Shown here in pieces: positions 59,001-64,000 of a stretch of 64,000 nucleotides of DNA. The stretch is from Nostoc sp. CENA543 (lineage in GTDB: Bacteria; Cyanobacteriota; Cyanobacteriia; Cyanobacteriales; Nostocaceae): contig NZ_CP023278.1 in assembly GCF_002896875.1 (NCBI RefSeq), positions 2,232,001 through 2,296,000 on the forward strand. Reading direction: 5' to 3'. Position 1 is the stretch's first letter, and the number at the start of each line of letters is the position of its first letter. The notes below the pieces were generated by a model. That model did no database searches and was not told the DNA's origin. It saw nothing but the letters and a program-made list of their open reading frames with translations. Both the position numbers and the translations under genes were made by a program.

Positions 59001-61956
59001 AAGCAGTTGCATAATCTCCTTGATTGGCTAAACTCATCCCATAAAGACAGTAAGCAAAACCAGAGGCAGGAGCATTGCCATATTTTAATGATAAATTAAT
59101 CATTAATAGGGAACTGAGTGCAGCTAGATTTTGATGACCCGCCATATAAGTAGCCGCCCAAAGGTCAGCTAAAAGGCTGATACAAACCTTGTTAACTGGG
59201 TCTGTCATCTCAGGTAAATTAAATAAAGCTGCTGGCTGAATTTGGGCTAGTTGATTGTTTAATTTTTCTAGTTCAATTTCGATAGCAGATTGTTGTTCTG
59301 TAATAGTGGATGGTAATTGCATCCCCATCACACTCAAACCTTGTAATCCTGCTTCACAAGCCGCTTGAATATTTTCCCCCTGAGTCATTTTCAAATACAT
59401 TTGCACAGCATAAATATCTGCTTTGTCAAACTTATCTTGAGTATGATTCAGGACTAAATCAAATAGCTTTTCTGCTTGGTTTAAATTGCCAGTCAAATAT
59501 TCACACTCAGCTAATTCTCGATATAAACTAAAGGTAAGTCTATAGTGAGTTTCCCAACTATTTAGGGCTAATAATTCCACACCATAACTTAAGTATTTAA
59601 CAGCAGAAGTGTAAGCAGTAGAGGCTTTAGCTTTCCTCCCTGCTATTAAGTTTAACCGGGCTAAATTATATTTTTCTGCTTGTTGGGTGATGATATAAAT
59701 CCCCTGATTTAACTGACCTACAATCTCAAAAATACTGGCTTCTAATGCTTCTGGAGATGTATTTTTTAAGAGTAACTGTCCAATCTTTAAGTGAGTCAAC
59801 TGCTTTTGAGATTCAGGGATTAAAGCATAGGCTGCTTGCTGCACTCTATCATGGAGGAATTTATATGTAACAATCTCAGAAGTTTCATGAGTAGCTAGTT
59901 GATTAACATCCCCAACATAAAATTTATAGATGTCATTTTGGGGTAGAATTAAACCTTCTTGCAAGCCATTCCATAGACAAGCAGCAGTTTCTATGACTGA
60001 CTGTTCCGAAACAATGGCGAGGACTTGCAAATCAAAATGATTACCAATGCAAGCCGCCAATTTGAGGACTTGTTGCGTTGATGGTGGTAGCTTTCGCAAT
60101 TGTATACCCATAAACTCTACCACATCATCTGTCAGTGCTTGCTGATTTATTTGGCTAATGTCACATTGCCAACATCCCTCAAATGAGTTAAATTCAATCA
60201 ATCCATCTTGGTGTAGTGCTTTGAGAAATTGGGTAGTAAAAAAAGGATTACCCTGAGTTTTTTGATAGACTAATTGTGACAAAGACCAGGAGGAATCTTC
60301 AGCACAACCTAATGTATCAGCTAATAGTTGATTGAGTTTCAAATAGCTGAGATTATTCAAGGTAATTGTGTGAATTCTGGGAGTTTTTTCCTGGATCTTA
60401 GCTAAAGTTAACATCAAGGGATGGGCTGGTGTTACTTCATTATCTCTATAGGCACCAATTAATAATAAATAACCATTATTGATATTACTGATTAATAAAT
60501 TTATCAGATGTAGAGACGCAGAATCAGCCCATTGTAAGTCATCTAAAAATATTACTAGGGGATGTTCTGGGCTGGTGAAAACTTGAATAAATTTTTGCAA
60601 TAATAAATTAAATCTATTTTGAGCCGCACTACCCGACAACTCTGGTACTGCTTTTTGCTCACCAATAATCAATTCTAATTCAGGAATCACCTCAATGATT
60701 AATTGACCACTTTCTCCTAATGCTGCTAGGATTTTATCTTGCCATTTTTGAACTACTGCATCTGGTTCTGTTAATAATTGCCCCATCAGATTACGAAATG
60801 CTTGCACAAATGCAGAAAAAGGAATATTGCGATTAAACTGATCAAACTTTCCCTTAATAAAGTAACCACGTTGTTTGACAATAGGTTTATGAACTTCATT
60901 GACAACTGCGGTTTTACCGATACCGGAAAATCCTGCAACTAACATTAATTCTGATGTGCCATGAGCAACTCTAGCAAAAGCATCAAGTAATATTTGTACT
61001 TCCCGTTCTCGTCCATAGAGCTTTTCGGGAATAATAAAGCGGTTACAAATATCTCTTTTAGCTATAGGAAATTCAGGGATTTCTCCTATGGTTGTAAATT
61101 GCTGACAACAAGTTTCTAAATCATATTTTAACCCCAGCGCACTTTGATATCGTTCCTCAGCATTTTTCGCCATGAGTTTGGTAATAATTTGGGAAATTAC
61201 TATTGGAATATGAGGGTTGATTTGATGCGGTGGGGTGGCTAATTTTGCTAGGTGGGCGTGAACTAATTCGATGGGGTCATCAGTATGGAAAGGTAATTTT
61301 CCAGTTAACATTTCATAAAAAGTCACCCCCAAGGAATAAAAGTCAGTGCGATAATCAATACCTCGATTCATGCGTCCAGTTTGTTCTGGCGATAAATAGG
61401 CGAGAGTTCCTTCTAAAACATGAACACTTTGAATTTCTTGTATTTCTCTTGGTAGTAAAGAAGCGATACTAAAATCTATGAGTTTTACTTGTTTAGTTTG
61501 TGGGTTAATTAAAATATTGGCTGGTTTAATATCTTTATGAATCACACGCAGGTTTGACCCGTCGCCAATATTATTATGTAGTTGGTGGATGATATCTGCA
61601 ATCTGAATGGCCACTGGTAAAAAATTGGCAATTAATTGAGTATTGCTTTGTTCTATTCCCCATTCTTTGAGGGATATACCGCCAAAATCTTCCATGACTA
61701 GAGCATAGCCATTATGGTAAGTTTCTAAGCCATAGGGTTGAATAATACCAGGTAAAGCGAGATTCTTCGCAATCACATACTGGTTGCGAAATTGTAAGAG
61801 TTCGTGAAAACTAGGGTATTCTACACGCATGAGCTTAATCACCACAGGTTTTTGGTCTTGCTCCCGCATTCCTCGGTAAACTACTGTGCGTGTACCTGAG
61901 TAAATTTCGTCTTTGATGATATAACCAGGGAGCTGAGTCTCAAATATCCTGACCAT
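56098..61956 (-). CDS. Hybrid Ser/Thr kinase-ATPase-GAF-PAS-histidine kinase (HstK type)
   Basis: This is a 1952-residue multidomain signalling protein. Residues 1-270 are a Ser/Thr kinase (VVIKLM, VIHKDIKPANILI, DFSIAS in place of DFG, LSPEQTGRMNRGIDYRTDFY). About 310-600 is an AAA ATPase with Walker A AGFSGIGKTAVV and LVIFLDDLQWAD. About 700-1300 is a TPR-like helical region. A GAF domain (about 1365-1530), a PAS domain (about 1545-1660), a short coiled coil and a histidine kinase core follow: His in VAGVAHEINNPVGFIKGN (about 1700), NLLANAIDALEES, DNGLGISPELQEKIF, GTGLGLAIARQI. This is the HstK-like group of filamentous cyanobacteria. No response regulator is adjacent; the signal is unknown. 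Confidence 0.93.
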   Translation of the reverse strand: MVRIFETQLPGYIIKDEIYSGTRTVVYRGMREQDQKPVVIKLMRVEYPSFHELLQFRNQYVIAKNLALPGIIQPYGLETYHNGYALVMEDFGGISLKEWGIEQSNTQLIANFLPVAIQIADIIHQLHNNIGDGSNLRVIHKDIKPANILINPQTKQVKLIDFSIASLLPREIQEIQSVHVLEGTLAYLSPEQTGRMNRGIDYRTDFYSLGVTFYEMLTGKLPFHTDDPIELVHAHLAKLATPPHQINPHIPIVISQIITKLMAKNAEERYQSALGLKYDLETCCQQFTTIGEIPEFPIAKRDICNRFIIPEKLYGREREVQILLDAFARVAHGTSELMLVAGFSGIGKTAVVNEVHKPIVKQRGYFIKGKFDQFNRNIPFSAFVQAFRNLMGQLLTEPDAVVQKWQDKILAALGESGQLIIEVIPELELIIGEQKAVPELSGSAAQNRFNLLLQKFIQVFTSPEHPLVIFLDDLQWADSASLHLINLLISNINNGYLLLIGAYRDNEVTPAHPLMLTLAKIQEKTPRIHTITLNNLSYLKLNQLLADTLGCAEDSSWSLSQLVYQKTQGNPFFTTQFLKALHQDGLIEFNSFEGCWQCDISQINQQALTDDVVEFMGIQLRKLPPSTQQVLKLAACIGNHFDLQVLAIVSEQSVIETAACLWNGLQEGLILPQNDIYKFYVGDVNQLATHETSEIVTYKFLHDRVQQAAYALIPESQKQLTHLKIGQLLLKNTSPEALEASIFEIVGQLNQGIYIITQQAEKYNLARLNLIAGRKAKASTAYTSAVKYLSYGVELLALNSWETHYRLTFSLYRELAECEYLTGNLNQAEKLFDLVLNHTQDKFDKADIYAVQMYLKMTQGENIQAACEAGLQGLSVMGMQLPSTITEQQSAIEIELEKLNNQLAQIQPAALFNLPEMTDPVNKVCISLLADLWAATYMAGHQNLAALSSLLMINLSLKYGNAPASGFAYCLYGMSLANQGDYATAYEFGELGLKLDHHFNSTKFIHKTNNIFAHTINPYNRHLRTNLVVSEQAYQNSREAGDVVFGVWAVSFLIWAMLIKGDRLADVYAETEKYLSYVQQVNDVNMLYAFTLQRQFLLNLQDSTQKTDLLSDRHGQEVPYIDVWRQKQNFEHGINWYCFLKLQLAYLYGSYADGVAAALEAQKTLPANAGFFPIIQYHFYYPLCLAGLCETATPEAKQEYWVTLQQQQQIIKKWADNCPENFQHRYLLLSAEMLKISGRAIEAIDLYDRAINEAKTNAYIQEEAIANELAAKFYLEWGKEKVAAGYMQEAYYCYARWGALSKVNDLEKRYPQLLQPILQQRQLNLNPLETIADFSLTRTSSSTRNSNSSNNNLAHALDFTSILKAAQAISSSIELDQLLISLTRIILENSGAKKTALILPQENTWQVRAITYSGTDVETILDTQPVDTCAGIPKQLIYYVKNTQETVVIDNLRTDIPGVIGEYMHFVQPKSVLCMPILNQGNLIGILYLENQLTQGVFTSDRLVVLNFLCSQAAISLENARLHALEREKSEHLEQSQRRLQLIIQETSIVIIEWNTDFELQAWNPAAEKVFGYQAAEIIGKSLRCIIPEEYHVYVDDVRDKILAQRGGTHAINENLTKDGRRIICEWFNAPMFNSEGEVCGGVSMAVDITDRQQAEAALQQKSQELEQALQNLQQAQLQIIQNEKMSALGNLVAGVAHEINNPVGFIKGNIQPAYEGVRDLFALLKLYEDKFPHPGEEIELERENIDLEYLREDLPKLICSMQEGVQRIREISNSLRIFSRADSDNKVAFNIHDGLDSTILILKHRLKANENRPAITVVKNYGQLPQIDCFPGQLNQVFMNLLANAIDALEESNTERSFADIKAHPNVITITTKMSDDQKHAIISIQDNGLGISPELQEKIFDHLYTTKIVGKGTGLGLAIARQIIVEKHQGTIAVNSAPNQGAEFIITLPK

Positions 61957-62112
61957 AATGACTATCTCTTACTAATCTGGAGTTAGTTTTCCCCGTCTAC
62001 ATTCCAAATTAGCAGGCGATCGCTACATTGCATCTATACAAAATTTTACAAAGCAGTTTTTTGACTGTTGACTGTTAAGCATTAACAGTCAACGCGTCGC
62101 ATTGTGACAAAT

Positions 62113-63711
62113 CTAAGCTTCTGGTGGTAAATCTACACTGTATAGAACTTGTCCAGCTAAATCACGTATTGATACGGTCATCACTTTGGTGACACCATTG
62201 ATTTTAACCGCACCAAAGAATTGTAAACCTGCACTTGGGGGTCGATTTGCTCTTGTACCCAGGGGAAGGCTTTGGAAAATCAACTGTGGCCCAAAAGTAT
62301 TTTCTAATTGGTTCGGCCCGAATGTCCCAGCGTGGAGAGGCCCGGCGACAAATTCCCAAAAAGGTCTGAAGTCTTGAAACTGCGCTTTATTGGGGTCGTA
62401 ATAGTGGGCTGCTGCATAATGAACATCAGCAGTTATCCACACTACGTTTTTGATATTCTGCTGTTTGATAAACCGCAGTAAATCAGCAATTTCTAATTCT
62501 CTCCCTAAAGGTATGCCGTTGTCAGCGTTAGCCCAAGCCTCAAAGTCTGTGCTACCATCCCGCACTATTAATCCTAGCGGCATATCACTGGAAATAACTT
62601 TCCATGTAGCTTTAGATGTGAGCAGTTGACGTTTAATCCATTGTATTTGTTTGCTACCCAGCATATCAGTATCTGGGCCGGGTACTGGTTGATTATTGGG
62701 AGTATTTCGTCCTCTATAGGTGCGTTCATCGAGCATGAAAATATCTAACAAAGGGCCATAATTAAAGGCGCGATAAATTCTCGCTTGCTCGGTGTTATTG
62801 GTTGTATAGCCAATGGGCATATATTCTAAAAAGGCTTGTCTTGCTCTTTGCACTAGCAAGTTCACATCCTTAACTGCATAACGGGCATCAGTAAGGATTT
62901 CCCCAGGGTACCAGTTATTAGTCACTTCGTGGTCGTCCCATTGTGCCAACATGGGAACTTCGGCGTTAAACCGCTTCACATTTTCATCTAGTAAGTTGTA
63001 TTGATAGTTCCCACGAAATTCTTTGAGTGTTTCTGCAACTTTCGATTTTTCTTCTGTGGTGATATTTTTCCAGATGCTACCATCATCTAGGGTTACTTGT
63101 GCAGAAATTGGGTTATCAGCGTAAATCGTATCACCGCAATGGACAAAAAAGTCGGGTTGGAGTTGGCGCATAGTTTCGTAAATTCTCATCCCGCCAAATT
63201 CAGGATTTATACCCCATCCTTGACCGGCGGTATCTCCACCCCAAACAAATAGTATGTCTCTATTGGTAATAGCGGGAGTGCGAAAGCTACCGTTTACAGG
63301 TTCACTATAGGTATCTTGATTTAAATCTTGGAACAGCACCCGATAAAAAATTTGTTGGTTGGGTGGTAGATTTCTTAAGTTTAATCTGGCTGTAAAGTCT
63401 GTGTTTCCTAAAGCTTGAGGCCCTAAAACACGCTGCACACTACTAAAAGAGGGGTTTGTGGAATATTCTACGATCATTCTGGAGGCGCGATCGCTCTTAC
63501 TCCAAATCACCACATTATTACTAGTAATATCCCCAGTCGCTACACCATAGGGTATTGTAGGACGCATTTTATCGGAGGTAATAATTGCTGGTGCTTGTCC
63601 AAAAACTGGAGATTTCGATAAAACATTTGTGGTGATAATTCCACCTGCTGTTACTGCTGAATTGAGCAAAAATCGGCGGCGATTTAGCTTTAAAGGATGA
63701 TGAGATTCCAT
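62113..63711 (-). CDS. phoD: PhoD-type alkaline phosphatase, Tat exported
   Basis: This 532-residue protein starts at ATG 63711, chosen over a TTG at 63780 because it places the twin-arginine signal NRRRFLLNSAVTAGG near the N-terminus. The PhoD fibronectin-like N-domain (IPYGVATGDITSNNVVIWSK) precedes the metallophosphatase part: WGGDTAGQGWGINPEFGGMR, DFFVHCGDTIYADNP, AQWDDHEVTNNWYPG and VVWITADVHYAAAHYY. These bind Fe and Ca in the family. It releases phosphate from diesters or monoesters outside the cell. A Pho-box-like repeat lies about 150-180 bp upstream. Confidence 0.9.
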   Translation of the reverse strand: MESHHPLKLNRRRFLLNSAVTAGGIITTNVLSKSPVFGQAPAIITSDKMRPTIPYGVATGDITSNNVVIWSKSDRASRMIVEYSTNPSFSSVQRVLGPQALGNTDFTARLNLRNLPPNQQIFYRVLFQDLNQDTYSEPVNGSFRTPAITNRDILFVWGGDTAGQGWGINPEFGGMRIYETMRQLQPDFFVHCGDTIYADNPISAQVTLDDGSIWKNITTEEKSKVAETLKEFRGNYQYNLLDENVKRFNAEVPMLAQWDDHEVTNNWYPGEILTDARYAVKDVNLLVQRARQAFLEYMPIGYTTNNTEQARIYRAFNYGPLLDIFMLDERTYRGRNTPNNQPVPGPDTDMLGSKQIQWIKRQLLTSKATWKVISSDMPLGLIVRDGSTDFEAWANADNGIPLGRELEIADLLRFIKQQNIKNVVWITADVHYAAAHYYDPNKAQFQDFRPFWEFVAGPLHAGTFGPNQLENTFGPQLIFQSLPLGTRANRPPSAGLQFFGAVKINGVTKVMTVSIRDLAGQVLYSVDLPPEA

Positions 63712-63861
63712 ACTAATTAATAGAATATCCAGCGAACGTTTGACAGGATCAGTGTTTACCACACGCTGTGATGGCAACAAGTAAAGATAGAGTTATCTAG
63801 TGGTTAATAAAAATTACTTTAGAATACTTTATATAATTTAATATCTCTGCTAATAATATCA

Positions 63862-63891
63862 TTTTACCTGCTATTAAATTTTGCTTAAACT
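63862..63891 (+). promoter_or_regulatory. Pho-box-like triple repeat
   Basis: TTTTACCT, ATTAAATT and CTTAAACT are spaced by exactly 3 bp, giving three 8-mers with an 11-bp period. The cyanobacterial Pho-box unit is CTTAACCT; matches are 6, 5 and 7 of 8. It reads on the plus strand, while phoD is on the minus strand, so it may serve phoD in reverse or a gene beyond the window. No gene is visible from 63781 to 64000. Confidence 0.4.
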
Positions 63892-64000
63892 AGCTGCCAA
63901 AAAATACGACTAAATCTAAACATCTGTGCTGACACCACCAGTAAAAAAAAACAGTATTTTTCGTAAATTTATTGAGGAAAAACAACCGTTTTACTTCTGC

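Overview
This window looks like chromosomal DNA from a filamentous, heterocyst-forming cyanobacterium (Nostoc/Anabaena type). The signs are frequent HIP1 octamers (GCGATCGC) in and between genes, many short tandem heptamer-type repeats between genes, a photosystem II gene (psb30), AvaK-like proteins, DUF2808, TxlA and CRISPR repeats of the Nostoc style. No RNA genes were found. The assignment rests on these features, not on a database match.

Layout. 1-9738: four tandem paralogous two-partner-secretion (filamentous haemagglutinin/S-layer-like) exoproteins; the first is cut by the window edge. 9953-12562: three AvaK-like DUF2382 stress proteins, two with an N-terminal PRC barrel. 12753-14961: an MFS transporter divergent from a Kir-type potassium channel. 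15092-16448: a complete IS4-family insertion sequence with inverted repeats and an 11-bp target duplication. 16696-18806: small membrane/secreted proteins, a cytochrome b561 and the thylakoid thioredoxin TxlA. 18899-21175: a tightly packed four-gene minus-strand operon (RelN-like antitoxin, RelE-like toxin, SMC/ABC-type AAA ATPase, small TOPRIM-like protein), the best candidate here for an uncharacterised defence system. 21346-24401: a P1B-4 metal-exporting ATPase behind a MerR-style palindrome, translationally coupled to an FAD oxidoreductase. 24459-29832: a Phd-type antitoxin with a doubtful partner, small proteins, recJ carrying an in-frame repeat insertion, the 40-residue psb30 gene and a YkgJ-type cysteine-cluster protein.

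30107-31580: a CRISPR array of 18 contiguous 37-nt repeats with a decayed distal end and no cas genes in the window. 31739-37811: a PPIase, a lipase-like hydrolase, an acyltransferase, a peptidoglycan-binding/beta-propeller protein, a lone PD-(D/E)XK-like protein and a universal stress protein. 38123-41914: a polyamine-type ABC transporter (potA, potD, potB) with a four-helix-bundle gene between potA and potD and no potC. 42247-48300: PBP2, a VanY-type peptidase, DUF2808, two unknown proteins and a TPR lipoprotein. 48771-53631: RNase D, a small kinase-like protein, a Uma2 nuclease, an HNH pair, ogt and a delta-9 desaturase. 53866-55083: a TetR regulator fused to a degenerate tyrosine-recombinase-like domain, with two operator-like sites in front. 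55645-63711: a Nudix protein, a 1952-residue Ser/Thr-His hybrid kinase and a Tat-exported PhoD phosphatase.

Between the genes are several repeat families: short tandem repeats, a GGGACTTCCA-ended MITE flanked by TTA, a second hairpin MITE, and C-rich CCCCTGC tracts. These have shaped gene ends (ogt, desC, potB), supplied the IS target, and in one case entered a coding region (recJ).
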